A stretch of DNA of 22,550 nt, from the NCBI GenBank assembly GCA_905235955.1, contig CAJONN010000026.1, positions 1 to 22,550 of the forward strand. The letters are read 5' to 3'. A program made the translations under genes and the position numbers. Below the pieces are notes generated by a model. It saw nothing but the letters and a program-made list of their open reading frames with translations, was not told the origin of the DNA and searched no databases. This DNA is from an uncultured Marinilabiliaceae bacterium. GTDB lineage: Bacteria > Bacteroidota > Bacteroidia > Bacteroidales > Marinilabiliaceae. Below are positions 9,715-17,176 of the stretch, one piece after another (positions within the stretch are counted from its first letter, which is position 1; each line of letters begins with the position of its first letter).

Positions 9715-9897
9715 TTATTGTTCTGGCATTATTATCCACAAAATGATGTATATAATAATACCCGGGAAAGCAGCAGAAAATATAGTCATTGCAGCATATA
9801 ACGCTCTTACTATAGTTGGGTCTACATCAAATTTTTGAGCAATGCCACCACACACTCCTGCCAAAATTTTATTAGTTGATTTTTTCAGTTCTGACAT
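9715..9897 (-). CDS. PspC-domain small membrane protein
   Basis: This 60-residue protein consists of little more than one PspC domain. The conserved opening (KKSTNKILAGVCGGIAQKF) is followed by D-VDPTIVRALY and a hydrophobic stretch ending IIIYIILWIIMP, the standard C-terminus of this domain. PspC in enterobacteria is an inner-membrane sensor of envelope stress that works with PspB and PspA; single-domain versions are common in Bacteroidetes and their partners are usually unknown. No PspA/PspB gene is in this window. It is the first gene of the minus-strand block, with a clear TATATTTG -7 box 21 nt before the ATG, and its stop is 20 nt before the likely acyl-CoA synthetase start. Confidence 0.9.
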   Translation of the reverse strand: MSELKKSTNKILAGVCGGIAQKFDVDPTIVRALYAAMTIFSAAFPGIIIYIILWIIMPEQ

Positions 9898-9918
9898 ATT
9901 CTTTTTCTGTTTTTACTG

Positions 9919-9926
9919 CAAATATA
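9919..9926 (-). promoter_or_regulatory. Bacteroidetes-type -7 box before the pspC operon
   Basis: On the minus strand the bases read TATATTTG followed by C, an exact match to the TAnnTTTG consensus used by the Bacteroidetes primary sigma factor. The ATG of the PspC gene is 21 nt downstream, giving a short leader. I see no TTTG at the expected -33 position, so strength is uncertain. Confidence 0.55.
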
Positions 9927-10068
9927 GATATTAATGGTTAACACTACTTCATTTACCTCTTTTTTATCTCTTATAATTTTATGTCTATCACAAAACACCA
10001 TCAAACACCTTATACGCATCAAACCACCTATTTGTTTACTTACGACACCAAAACTTCACACCTCTTTC

Positions 10069-10111
10069 TCAAGTTTCACAAGTAGAAATCTTCTGCAAAC
10101 AAGTCCCTAAA
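10069..10111 (+). repeat. Dispersed intergenic repeat, copy A
   Basis: The 43-bp stretch TCAAGTTT..CAAGTAGAAAT....CAAACAA..... aligns without gaps to 22410-22452, with 34 of 43 bases identical by my count. The longest identical block spans CAAGTAGAAAT (11 bp). Both copies are on the plus strand and intergenic, and each sits next to a region able to form a stem-loop. The family is not one I can name. Confidence 0.5.
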
Positions 10112-10151
10112 CACGGCTTTTTCATTAGCGAGGTGAAAATCGGGTTCCGTG
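10112..10151 (+). other. Possible RNA hairpin beside repeat copy A
   Basis: CACGG at 10112-10116 can pair with CCGTG at 10147-10151. Inside these, TTTTCA (10119-10124) can pair with TGAAAA (10134-10139) around a nine-base loop. No U-run follows, so it is not a classical terminator. It may be part of the repeat unit or an operator; function unknown. Confidence 0.35.
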
Positions 10152-10155
10152 CTTA

Positions 10156-10186
10156 TTGTTGGAAGGCTATTTGTTGGGTATATTTC
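10156..10186 (+). promoter_or_regulatory. Weak candidate promoter for the DUF5723 gene
   Basis: TATATTTC at 10179-10186 matches TAnnTTTG except for the last base. TTG triplets at 10156-10158 and 10159-10161 lie 20 and 17 nt upstream, near the normal -33 spacing. It would give a leader of about 70 nt. The match is imperfect, so confidence is low. Confidence 0.28.
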
Positions 10187-10264
10187 TTTCACCCATTCAC
10201 TTGTAAAAAATTACAACAATTTATCCACTTACAACGTAAAACTCAATCTAAAAACACATAAGTA

Positions 10265-11725
10265 ATGAGAAAAAAAATCCTTCCATTCAGCATTTTGTTG
10301 TTAGCACTACTCACTATTACAACAATACATGCACAACAAGTACGCACTTCATATTTTATGAATGGTGAACCCTTGCGCCTCAACATCAACCCTGCATTGG
10401 CACCTACCAACGGATTCTACACCATACCAATATTACAAATGGGTATGAGCTTATCATCTAATGTATTTGGTACGCGTTATTTTTCAGAAATCATTGGCAA
10501 CAGTGACGACCCAGATTTCTTCACATCCAACTCATTTATGAAAAACTTAGACCCCCACAACTACTTCAACTTTCGCTACGACCTCAACATCATAAGTTTC
10601 GGTTGGTGGAAACGCGATGCCTTTTGGAATGTCGACATCGCTATGCGCACTACAGCCGACATACGTTTTCCGCGCCAACTATTTGATTTTATGAAAGATA
10701 TGCGATCATCAGAAAATATCGATTGGCACAAACAAAAACATAACCTCTCAGGTACCGATGCTACAATAACTTCATACCTCGAAACAGGCGTAGGCTACGC
10801 CAAACCTATAAACGAAAAACTTACTATAGGTGGCAAAGCAAAATTTCTGCTCGGCATATTCAACCTACATGCCAACATAGACCAAATGGACATCGACATC
10901 AACCTTGACGATGTTGACGAAAATATAGATTGGTCTGAAACAACCCCTGAAGAAGTGCAACAAATGAACGGCCACGTCGACCTCGACATGCACGCACTAT
11001 TCAACGGCTATTGCAAGTCGTTCGACATAATCAAAGAACTCGACTCTAATGAAATGGACGACATAGAATACGGCTCGTTTGGCTTCAGTGGCAAGGGCGT
11101 TTCATTCGACCTCGGAGCGCAATATCAACTCAACGAAAAGATAAACCTATCGCTTGCAGTTACAGACATTGGCTTCATCAAATGGAAAGACAGCGCACAT
11201 AGGCAAGTAATAGGTGCAGCCAACGTACACTACTCTTGCCAAAACGACCCAGAGGCAATAATCGACCTACTTGGTAGTGGCGAAGTATTCAACGGCGAAG
11301 CCTTCGACCAATTAGAGAGCTACGTGCCAGAAGAAAGTAAGAGCGATAGTTGTAGTTGGCTCAACGCCAACATAGTAGCAGGTTTTGAATACAAACCAAT
11401 AGAAAAAATATCGCTTGGTCTATTATCCACCTCCTACTTGGCACGCAAGTCGAGCAGCGAACTCACATTATCGTTTGTCTATTCGCCAGTAAAAAAAATA
11501 AACTTAGCACTCAGCTATAGCATGCTACAAAGTCGTGCACGCAGCTTTGGTTTTGGCATCGGACTTGGGCGTATATTATTTATAGGTACAGACTATATGT
11601 GGCTCAACAACGACTCAAAAGTAACCAATGCCGTAGTAGGCCTGACAGTGCCACTACGTAGCCGAGAGTCAAAACAAAAAACAACAGAAAAAAAGACAAG
11701 TAGCAGTCTGAACTCACTCATCTGA
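10265..11725 (+). CDS. DUF5723 family secreted / outer-membrane beta-barrel protein
   Basis: The 486-residue product opens with a clear Sec signal peptide (MRKK, then a leucine-rich core, ending TTIHA; predicted cleavage A23/Q24). The mature part starts QVRTSYFMNG, followed by RLNINPALAPTNGFYTIP, the typical opening of the Bacteroidetes DUF5723 family. Numerous alternating hydrophobic strands near the C-terminus (FGFGIGLGRILFIGTDYMW; VTNAVVGLTVPL) indicate an outer-membrane beta-barrel related in layout to PorV/FadL-like proteins. An acidic, low-complexity insert lies at about residues 205-235 (MDIDINLDDVDENIDW). The charged tail (SRESKQKTTEKKTSSS) is unusual after a last barrel strand and may be periplasmic. 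The function of the family is unknown. It is transcribed divergently from the pspC block; no terminator is evident before the HU gene, which has its own promoter. Confidence 0.82.
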   Translation: MRKKILPFSILLLALLTITTIHAQQVRTSYFMNGEPLRLNINPALAPTNGFYTIPILQMGMSLSSNVFGTRYFSEIIGNSDDPDFFTSNSFMKNLDPHNYFNFRYDLNIISFGWWKRDAFWNVDIAMRTTADIRFPRQLFDFMKDMRSSENIDWHKQKHNLSGTDATITSYLETGVGYAKPINEKLTIGGKAKFLLGIFNLHANIDQMDIDINLDDVDENIDWSETTPEEVQQMNGHVDLDMHALFNGYCKSFDIIKELDSNEMDDIEYGSFGFSGKGVSFDLGAQYQLNEKINLSLAVTDIGFIKWKDSAHRQVIGAANVHYSCQNDPEAIIDLLGSGEVFNGEAFDQLESYVPEESKSDSCSWLNANIVAGFEYKPIEKISLGLLSTSYLARKSSSELTLSFVYSPVKKINLALSYSMLQSRARSFGFGIGLGRILFIGTDYMWLNNDSKVTNAVVGLTVPLRSRESKQKTTEKKTSSSLNSLI

Positions 11726-11787
11726 CCTTTTATTTGCCACATTTTAGCGCTTTTGTAGCTGAAAATCAAAATAATTTATTGTTGTTG

Positions 11788-11818
11788 TTTGGTATTTGAT
11801 GCGGAACGATTATCTTTG
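11788..11818 (+). promoter_or_regulatory. Strong Bacteroidetes primary promoter for HU
   Basis: TTTG at 11788-11791 (-33 box) is followed after 19 nt by TATCTTTG at 11811-11818 (-7 box), an exact fit to the TTTG-N19-TAnnTTTG consensus. Transcription would start about 7 nt later, giving a leader of about 55 nt before the HU ATG. It is the best promoter in the window. Confidence 0.82.
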
Positions 11819-11880
11819 CACCTCGAATTGACCAGCCTAATGGTTGTAAAATCAAGCAACTACATAAATAAATATATAAC

Positions 11881-12201
11881 ATGACTAAAGCAGATATAGT
11901 TAATGAGATTTCTCGTCAGACAGGCATTGAGAAAGTAACTGTTCTGAAGACAGTAGAAGCTTTTATGGGTGCCGTTAGAGAATCTATGGCTAACAATCAG
12001 AATGTTTATCTCAGAGGTTTCGGCAGTTTCGTTGTTCGTACACGTGCAAAAAAGACAGCTCGCAACATCTCTAAAAACACAACACTTGTTATTCCAGCTC
12101 ATGCCATTCCAGCATTCAAGCCTGCTAAGAGTTTTGCTGCAATCGTAAAACAAATTCCACCCGAGCAGGTAAAAGCTGTAAGCGACGACGAAGTTGAATA
12201 A
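11881..12201 (+). CDS. hup: HU family nucleoid DNA-binding protein
   Basis: This 106-residue protein is a member of the HU/IHF family, small dimeric proteins that bend and compact DNA. The N-terminal helical hairpin (MTKADIVNEISRQTGIEK) and the family signature around residues 44-62 (NVYLRGFGSFVVRTRAKKTARN) are clear. The beta-arm follows (ISKNTTLVIPAHAIPAFKPAKSF), with the conserved proline of the IP...P.FKP arm. A 15-residue acidic tail (PPEQVKAVSDDEVE) extends beyond the usual 90-residue core, as in several Bacteroidetes HU proteins. It has a consensus promoter, consistent with high expression. The tiny basic gene follows 55 nt after the stop, and the two probably share a transcript ending at the 12437 terminator. 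Confidence 0.96.
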   Translation: MTKADIVNEISRQTGIEKVTVLKTVEAFMGAVRESMANNQNVYLRGFGSFVVRTRAKKTARNISKNTTLVIPAHAIPAFKPAKSFAAIVKQIPPEQVKAVSDDEVE

Positions 12202-12256
12202 TAAGCGGTAAACCGAATCAACAAATTTTGTTTAACATTTTAATTTCTTATTTGCT

Positions 12257-12343
12257 ATGCCAAACGGAAAGAAGCACAAGAGACATAAGATGGCTACGCA
12301 CAAGCGTAAAAAGAGACTGAGAAAAAATCGTCATAAGCACTGA
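12257..12343 (+). CDS. 28-residue highly basic protein, possibly ribosome-associated
   Basis: The short frame ATG 12257 to TGA 12343 encodes a 28-residue peptide starting MPNGKKHKRHKMATHKRKKR. By my count it has 9 Lys, 5 Arg and 5 His, so 19 of 28 residues are basic. It sits between HU and RNase G, and I recall similar short basic frames (MPNGKKxKRHKxxTHKRKKR-like) in this position in other Bacteroidetes; that is memory, not a search. The composition and size resemble small ribosomal proteins that thread into rRNA, such as bL36 or THX, but it lacks the THX sequence pattern. It may correspond to a Bacteroidetes-specific ribosome component; I cannot confirm which. The placement directly before a strong terminator, behind the HU promoter, supports a real, well-expressed gene. 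Confidence 0.7.
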   Translation: MPNGKKHKRHKMATHKRKKRLRKNRHKH

Positions 12344-12398
12344 TAAACAGTTCATCTTTTGAAGGCCACTCTGAAGGTCTTGAGAAAAAAAGATCTAA

Positions 12399-12437
12399 AG
12401 CGGGACAGAGAGCGGCAAGCTTTCTGCCCGTTTTTTT
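12399..12437 (+). terminator. Rho-independent terminator after the HU / small basic protein unit
   Basis: CGGG (12401-12404), a bulged A and CAGA (12406-12409) pair with TCTG (12423-12426) and CCCG (12427-12430), directly followed by seven Ts (12431-12437). A second possible stem just upstream (AAGGCC with GGTCTT, 12362-12380) could form in the same leader. Confidence 0.78.
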
Positions 12438-12457
12438 ATTATTCTTTATTTATATGT

Positions 12458-12489
12458 TTTGCCAAACGAGAGCAAAACAAAGTTCTTTG
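12458..12489 (+). promoter_or_regulatory. Candidate promoter for RNase G
   Basis: TTTG at 12458-12461 is followed after 20 nt by GTTCTTTG at 12482-12489, one mismatch from TAnnTTTG in each of the first two positions' pattern (G for T, T for A) but with an intact TTTG. It would start transcription just ahead of the GTG start codon, after the upstream terminator. A moderate call. Confidence 0.4.
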
Positions 12490-12507
12490 AAATAATATTT
12501 TAATATC

Positions 12508-14031
12508 GTGAACGCAGAATTATTTATCAACGTCGCTCCAGATGAGATGAATATAGCTCTGATGGAGGACAAGCGACTTGTTGAGCTGCGGAAAGAGAAG
12601 CGAAATGTACAGTTTGAGGTAGGTGACATATACATAGGCAAAGTACACAAAGTAATGCCCGGTCTCAACGCTGCATTTGTCAATATAGGCTACGAAAAAG
12701 ATGCCTTCTTGCACTATCTCGACCTCGGACCGCAGTTCAAGACGCTCCAGAAGTTTCTGCAGCAGGTTATCGAACGTCGAACCGACAACTCGCTGCCACA
12801 TGTGAAGCGTGAAAACGATATCGAAAAAGACGGAGCTATAGCCGACGTGCTCTCTCCCGGACAAGAAGTGCTTGTGCAAGTGGTAAAAGAACCAATATCA
12901 ACTAAAGGACCACGTCTAACAAGCGAAATTTCTATAGCCGGGCGCAACCTTGTTCTCATACCATTTTCTGACAAGGTTTCGATAAGTAAAAAAATCAAGT
13001 CGGGCGAAGAAAAAAGCCGCCTCAAGAAACTCGTCAACCGGATGAAGCCCAAAGACTTCGGTGTAATAATCCGCACAGTGGCTGCTGGCAAAGATGAGGC
13101 CGAACTTGAGGAAGAGTTTAAATATATACTTCAGCGTTGGGACGAATGTATGTCTCGCGTACGCGAAGTTCGCCCACCCTCTCTCGCACTCGGTGAAATG
13201 GAACGCTCATCGGTGATGCTGCGCGACTTGCTCAGCCCCGATTTCAACTCAATATACGTCGACGATGCAGCATTCTACGAAGAAACAAAAAAATACGTAG
13301 ATCAAATTGCACCAGACCGCACCGATATCGTAAAACTCTACACAGGCAAATTGCCGATGTTTGAAAATTTCAACATCGAAAAACAAATACGCCAATCGTG
13401 TGGTAAAACAGTTTCATTCAAAAGCGGTGCATACTTGATTATCGAAACAACAGAAGCTCTGAATGTTATCGATGTCAACAGTGGCAACCGTTCAAAGTCA
13501 GCCCCCGACCAAGAAAACAACGCTTTTGAAGTAAACCTTGCAGCAGCTGAAGAAATAGCACGCCAACTACGCCTACGCGATATGGGTGGCATAGTGGTGG
13601 TCGACTTCATTGATATGCAAACAGCCGAACATCGCACCAAGCTATTTGAAAAAATGCGCGAGTGTATGGCCCCCGATCGCACTAAGCACAATATATTGCC
13701 ACTTAGCAAGTTCGGACTGATGCAGATAACAAGGCAGCGTGTCAGACCTGTGATGACCATAGACACTACTGAGGTGTGCCCTATGTGTAACGGCACAGGC
13801 AAAACAAGTATGCAGATAGACATCAAAGAGGCTATTGAGCACGCCATTGAGCACGCTATTGAGGAAAACGCCAATGGCAAAGCTTACGTACGTTGTCATC
13901 CATACATCTATGCTTATCTGAAAAAAGGATTCCCTTCGCAAATAATGAAGTGGAAAGCAAAATATGGTCTGAATAGCGTAAAAGTTGTTCCGTCTGACGC
14001 TTTGGGAGTAGTAGAATATAAAGTAAACTAA
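12508..14031 (+). CDS. rng: Ribonuclease E/G family endoribonuclease
   Basis: The 507-residue protein cleaves single-stranded AU-rich RNA in rRNA maturation and mRNA decay. An S1-type RNA-binding domain lies at about residues 37-130 (VGDIYIGKVHKVMPGLNAAF). The DNase-I-like catalytic region holds the two metal-binding aspartates: D322 in VIDVNSGN and D366 in GGIVVVDFIDM. C424 and C427 (CPMCNGTG) form the zinc-link motif that joins subunits. It lacks the long RNase E scaffold tail, so it is RNase G-like. The start is GTG at 12508 (MNAELFINVAP), which matches the usual N-terminus; the next in-frame ATG, residue 14, would cut the first strand. No Shine-Dalgarno sequence is present. It has its own strong terminator 28 nt after the stop. 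Confidence 0.96.
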   Translation: MNAELFINVAPDEMNIALMEDKRLVELRKEKRNVQFEVGDIYIGKVHKVMPGLNAAFVNIGYEKDAFLHYLDLGPQFKTLQKFLQQVIERRTDNSLPHVKRENDIEKDGAIADVLSPGQEVLVQVVKEPISTKGPRLTSEISIAGRNLVLIPFSDKVSISKKIKSGEEKSRLKKLVNRMKPKDFGVIIRTVAAGKDEAELEEEFKYILQRWDECMSRVREVRPPSLALGEMERSSVMLRDLLSPDFNSIYVDDAAFYEETKKYVDQIAPDRTDIVKLYTGKLPMFENFNIEKQIRQSCGKTVSFKSGAYLIIETTEALNVIDVNSGNRSKSAPDQENNAFEVNLAAAEEIARQLRLRDMGGIVVVDFIDMQTAEHRTKLFEKMRECMAPDRTKHNILPLSKFGLMQITRQRVRPVMTIDTTEVCPMCNGTGKTSMQIDIKEAIEHAIEHAIEENANGKAYVRCHPYIYAYLKKGFPSQIMKWKAKYGLNSVKVVPSDALGVVEYKVN

Positions 14032-14058
14032 TACCCCCACACACTGATAATAAACAAA

Positions 14059-14113
14059 GTCAGAATTAGCATTGATTAGGCAATATGCCCATTCAGCTAA
14101 TTCTGGCTTTTTT
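14059..14113 (+). terminator. Strong Rho-independent terminator after rng
   Basis: GTCAGAATTAGC (14059-14070) pairs with GCTAATTCTGGC (14096-14107) over 12 bp with one G-U pair, followed by six Ts (14108-14113). The loop contains a second small hairpin, GGCA-ATA-TGCC. Confidence 0.93.
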
Positions 14114-14221
14114 GTTTTGGTAGAAACTAACAAACACTTTACAAAATGCCTTATACCTGTTAAAAAAGCAAAAAGAAGAACTATTTTCTACAAAATAAAA
14201 ACAAAGAAACCATTAAATAGA

Positions 14222-14229
14222 TATATTTG
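14222..14229 (+). promoter_or_regulatory. -7 box before the M13 peptidase gene
   Basis: TATATTTG is an exact TAnnTTTG match, 45 nt before the ATG. The region at the -33 spacing is A-rich and has no TTTG. The gene follows a strong terminator, so a promoter is required here. Confidence 0.55.
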
Positions 14230-14274
14230 TACAAATTATTTCTATTTATTCTATACTATTTTTTTTGAAATATA

Positions 14275-16302
14275 ATGAAAGCAAAACAACTCCTTATCAT
14301 TTGCGGAACATCAGGAGCAGCACTATGTGGGTGCAACACAACTTCTGATGGCGTTGCCCACTTTACTGATAGCGACAAAGACCTTAGTGTCTTGATAGGC
14401 GACGACTTTTACCAACACACCAATGGCGGATGGAGAGAACAACATCCACTGCCTGCTGACAAAAGCAGAATAGGCACATTTGACATTTTGCACGACGAAA
14501 CACAAGAACGACTCAAAGCCATTGTTGAAGATGTCATCAAGCAAAACAACGAAAACGGCACACCTGCACAAAAAATTGCCGACCTCTACCTTTGCGGATT
14601 AGACACCACACAACGCAATGCCGACGGCACAAAAGCACTGCAACCCTACTTCGACCTTATCGATGCTGCCGATACCGATGAAGACTTGGCACGCCTCGTT
14701 GGCGAACTCAACAAAATGGGTAGCTACCCATTCTTTGCCCTCTACCCCGATGCCGATGCCGAAAATAGCGACATGAACATTGCCGGACTATGGCAAGCAG
14801 GCTTAGGTTTGCCTGACCGCGACTACTACTTCAACGATGACGACGAGTACAACAAAAAAATAATTGATGGCTACATCAATATGATAACCAGATTTGCTAC
14901 TATGCTCGGACTCGACAATAGCAGCGAACGTATGCAAGCCGTATACAACTTTGAAAAGCGCCTTGCCGAACCAATGAACACTCGCGCCGAAAACCGCAAT
15001 CCACAAGGCATCTTCAACAAAACAGACCTCAACGGACTCAAAGAAAAAGCTACTGGATTTGACTGGGACACATTCTTTGCAACTGTAGGCTTAGAAGCTA
15101 AAGACATCAACATATCACAACCAAAATACTTCTCGCAAGTAGGCGACATAATTGCTACAACTGACAAAAATGTAGTAAAAGACTACCTCCGAACCCTCGT
15201 AATCAGAAGCAACGCAAGCTATCTGACCACAGAATATGGCTTAGTAGCATTTGAATATTATGGCAAAACACTCTCTGGTACACAAGAGTTGCGCCCACTT
15301 TGGAAACGCGTTTTGGGCGTAGTTGAAGGCGCACTTGGCGAGCAACTCGGACAACTATTTGTAGAGAAACACTTTCCACCACAGGCTAAACAACGCATGG
15401 TAGAACTCATTGAAAACCTGCGCACTGCATTTGGTGAGAGAATAGACAAACTCACATGGATGGGCGACTCAACCAAGATACAAGCCAAAGATAAATTGGC
15501 TGCCATAACCGTAAAAGTAGGCTACCCCGACAAATGGACCGACTACTCAAAACTCACCATCGACAAGAGCCTCGGATACATGGGCAACATCATCAACTCC
15601 AACAAGTTCGACCACGCTCGTGAGATAGACAAAATAAACAAACCTGTTGACAAAACCGAGTGGCACATGACACCACAAACCGTCAACGCATACTACAACC
15701 CAAGCGCCAACGAAATAGTATTCCCAGCAGGCATTCTGCAACCTCCATTCTTCTATGCCAATGGCGACGACGCTGTGAACTATGGTGCAATAGGCGTAGT
15801 AATAGGCCATGAAATAACACACGGATTTGACGATCAAGGCAGCCAATATGACAAAAAAGGCAACCTCAACAACTGGTGGACAAAAGAAGATGCAGAACGC
15901 TTCAAAGCCGCTACCACACGCCTTGCCGAACGCTACTCATCGTTTGTAGTTATTGGCGACCTACATGCTAATGGCGAGCTGACACTGGGCGAAAACATTG
16001 CCGACCTTGGCGGACTAAACATAGCATACCAAGCCTTCCGCAATGCTACCAACGGCGTCGAACCAGAAGCTATCGATGGTCAGACAGCCGACCAACGTTT
16101 CTGCTACGCATATTCACGCATTTGGGCAGGCAACTCAAGAGACGAAGCACTCTATCAGCAAGTAAAAACTGACCCTCACTCACCTGCCAAACTGCGCGTC
16201 AACGTGCCACTGCCACTTGTCGACTACTTCTATACAGCATTTAACATCGATGAAAATAGCAAAATGTTTGTGCCCAAAGAAGACCGCATAGTTATTTGGT
16301 AA
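14275..16302 (+). CDS. pepO: M13 (neprilysin/PepO-like) zinc metallopeptidase, lipoprotein
   Basis: This 675-residue M13 peptidase would cleave oligopeptides outside the cytoplasm. The zinc site is complete: H512-E513-I-T-H516 (GHEITHGFDD) and E573 with D577 in GENIADLGG. The substrate-binding NAYY motif is at 471-474, followed by FPAGILQPPFF. The C-terminal region (AYSRIWAGN, VNVPLPLVDYF, ending RIVIW) follows the family pattern, although the usual final CxVW cysteine is replaced. The N-terminus has MKAK, a hydrophobic stretch and L17-C18-G19-C20. This is lipobox-like with an unusual Cys at -2, so lipidation at C20 is likely but not certain. Length is normal. It stands alone as a transcription unit, with a -7 box upstream and a near-perfect terminator downstream. 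Confidence 0.95.
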   Translation: MKAKQLLIICGTSGAALCGCNTTSDGVAHFTDSDKDLSVLIGDDFYQHTNGGWREQHPLPADKSRIGTFDILHDETQERLKAIVEDVIKQNNENGTPAQKIADLYLCGLDTTQRNADGTKALQPYFDLIDAADTDEDLARLVGELNKMGSYPFFALYPDADAENSDMNIAGLWQAGLGLPDRDYYFNDDDEYNKKIIDGYINMITRFATMLGLDNSSERMQAVYNFEKRLAEPMNTRAENRNPQGIFNKTDLNGLKEKATGFDWDTFFATVGLEAKDINISQPKYFSQVGDIIATTDKNVVKDYLRTLVIRSNASYLTTEYGLVAFEYYGKTLSGTQELRPLWKRVLGVVEGALGEQLGQLFVEKHFPPQAKQRMVELIENLRTAFGERIDKLTWMGDSTKIQAKDKLAAITVKVGYPDKWTDYSKLTIDKSLGYMGNIINSNKFDHAREIDKINKPVDKTEWHMTPQTVNAYYNPSANEIVFPAGILQPPFFYANGDDAVNYGAIGVVIGHEITHGFDDQGSQYDKKGNLNNWWTKEDAERFKAATTRLAERYSSFVVIGDLHANGELTLGENIADLGGLNIAYQAFRNATNGVEPEAIDGQTADQRFCYAYSRIWAGNSRDEALYQQVKTDPHSPAKLRVNVPLPLVDYFYTAFNIDENSKMFVPKEDRIVIW

Positions 16303-16324
16303 CCATAAAAACATACGCCAACAC

Positions 16325-16365
16325 AACACCCACCTTAGCACACCGAACTGAGGTGGGTGTTTTTT
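16325..16365 (+). terminator. Rho-independent terminator after the M13 peptidase gene
   Basis: AACACCCACCT (16325-16335) pairs perfectly with AGGTGGGTGTT (16351-16361). Three more pairs, one of them G-U, can extend the stem inward. A T-run continues to 16365. A-rich sequence follows it, and the opposite strand is A-rich on entry, so it may work in both directions. Confidence 0.95.
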
Positions 16366-16431
16366 ATAAAAAAAGGTAAACAAGTATATCAAACGATGAA
16401 AAATTGCAAAGATTATTTAACCTCTTTTTTG

Positions 16432-16439
16432 TAACTTTG
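16432..16439 (+). promoter_or_regulatory. -7 box of the lysE-thioesterase operon
   Basis: TAACTTTG fits TAnnTTTG exactly and lies 20 nt before the ATG. The same box-to-ATG distance and a very similar leader recur before the yitT fusion gene (17726-17753). No -33 TTTG is seen at normal spacing. Confidence 0.6.
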
Positions 16440-16459
16440 CGCCCAATAATTTACAAAAC

Positions 16460-17173
16460 ATGGACATCATCGGATTACTATGGCATCTGCTTCAGGGTAT
16501 ATCGGTTGGCTTCATAGCCTCGATACCATTAGGTCCTATTGGTGTAATGTGCATACAACGAACACTAAACAAAGGCAGAACATCAGGCTTCGTTAGTGGC
16601 TTAGGAGCTGCTACATCTGACTTAGTTTATGCCCTAATTGCAGGCTTTAGTGTATCGTTTATAATGGACTTTGTCAACGAACAACAAAAAATACTCACCA
16701 TACTCGGAGCTATAGTATTTTTAGGTATGGGGGTGAAAATATTCTTATCGAACCCCATTACTGAAATGCGTCGGAGGCAACAGCAAGAGATGCTACTGAA
16801 GCAGGTAGAACAGCAAGTGCCACAAATAAGCCGCAAACGTAGGTCAGGACTGATAGGCGACTTCTTTTCAACATTCTTCCTTACCATAACCAACCCGTTT
16901 GCCATATTTGTATTTTTAGCAGCATTCAGCATTGTTGGTGGCGAAAAAACAATATTTACACAAGCCTTTTTGCTTAGTGGCGTATTTTGTGGTGCAGCTG
17001 CTTGGTGGTTTACACTCACTATGCTCGTTGGTTTGTTCAGAAAAAAACTAACCTTGCGTAGGCTCTATTATATCAATAAAGTTGCAGGTGGCATTATTAT
17101 ATTTTTGGTAATGAGTGCCATCGTAGTAAAGGTGATAAAGCACATAATAATGTGGATTTCAGCAATTTTGTAA
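16460..17173 (+). CDS. LysE/RhtB family amino-acid exporter
   Basis: This 237-residue inner-membrane protein belongs to the LysE family, which exports amino acids and related metabolites. The signature near the N-terminus is clear: GFIASIPLGPIGVMCIQRTLNKG, followed by GFVSGLGAATSDLVYALIAGF. About six hydrophobic helices are visible, with a long charged cytoplasmic loop between helices 3 and 4 (residues about 105-133, MRRRQQQEMLLKQVEQQ), which is longer than usual. The second conserved block is FFSTFFLTITNPFAIFVFLAAF. The substrate cannot be read from sequence. The thioesterase gene starts 3 nt after its stop, so the two form an operon with the TAACTTTG promoter. Confidence 0.93.
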   Translation: MDIIGLLWHLLQGISVGFIASIPLGPIGVMCIQRTLNKGRTSGFVSGLGAATSDLVYALIAGFSVSFIMDFVNEQQKILTILGAIVFLGMGVKIFLSNPITEMRRRQQQEMLLKQVEQQVPQISRKRRSGLIGDFFSTFFLTITNPFAIFVFLAAFSIVGGEKTIFTQAFLLSGVFCGAAAWWFTLTMLVGLFRKKLTLRRLYYINKVAGGIIIFLVMSAIVVKVIKHIIMWISAIL

Positions 17174-17176
17174 GTT

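Larger units (their letters stand above)
9898..10264. other. Divergent intergenic region, 367 bp
   Basis: This is the only gap over 300 bp. It separates the minus-strand pspC block from the plus-strand DUF5723 gene. It holds the pspC -7 box on the left and a weak plus-strand promoter candidate at 10156-10186. One dispersed-repeat copy lies at 10069-10111. A possible hairpin spans 10112-10151 (CACGG/CCGTG outer arms, TTTTCA/TGAAAA inner arms). A short perfect palindrome lies at 10201-10216 (TTGTAA-AAAA-TTACAA). The stretch 9930-10068 is AC/T-rich with no coding potential that I can support. No tRNA or known riboswitch pattern is visible. Confidence 0.6.

Noticed and set aside
9695..9739. N-terminal extension of the acyl-CoA synthetase (start at 9739)
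   Set aside because: It would overlap the PspC gene end by 25 bp, and MDRKTEYQ at 9694 gives a more usual N-terminus.
9715..9897. Full phage-shock (Psp) system
   Set aside because: Only a single PspC domain is present; no PspA, PspB or PspF gene is found in the window.
11740..11780. Terminator between the DUF5723 and HU genes
   Set aside because: TTTTAGC and GCTGAAAA could pair weakly, but a base is bulged and no T-run follows.
13642..14133. Minus-strand 163-residue frame across the end of rng and its terminator
   Set aside because: It runs through the clear terminator hairpin and covers the RNase zinc-link region in reverse; no start signal or motif.
14072..14275. 67-residue plus-strand frame between rng and the M13 gene
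   Set aside because: It starts inside the rng terminator loop and covers the M13 promoter; the product is low-complexity Lys/Phe/Tyr sequence.
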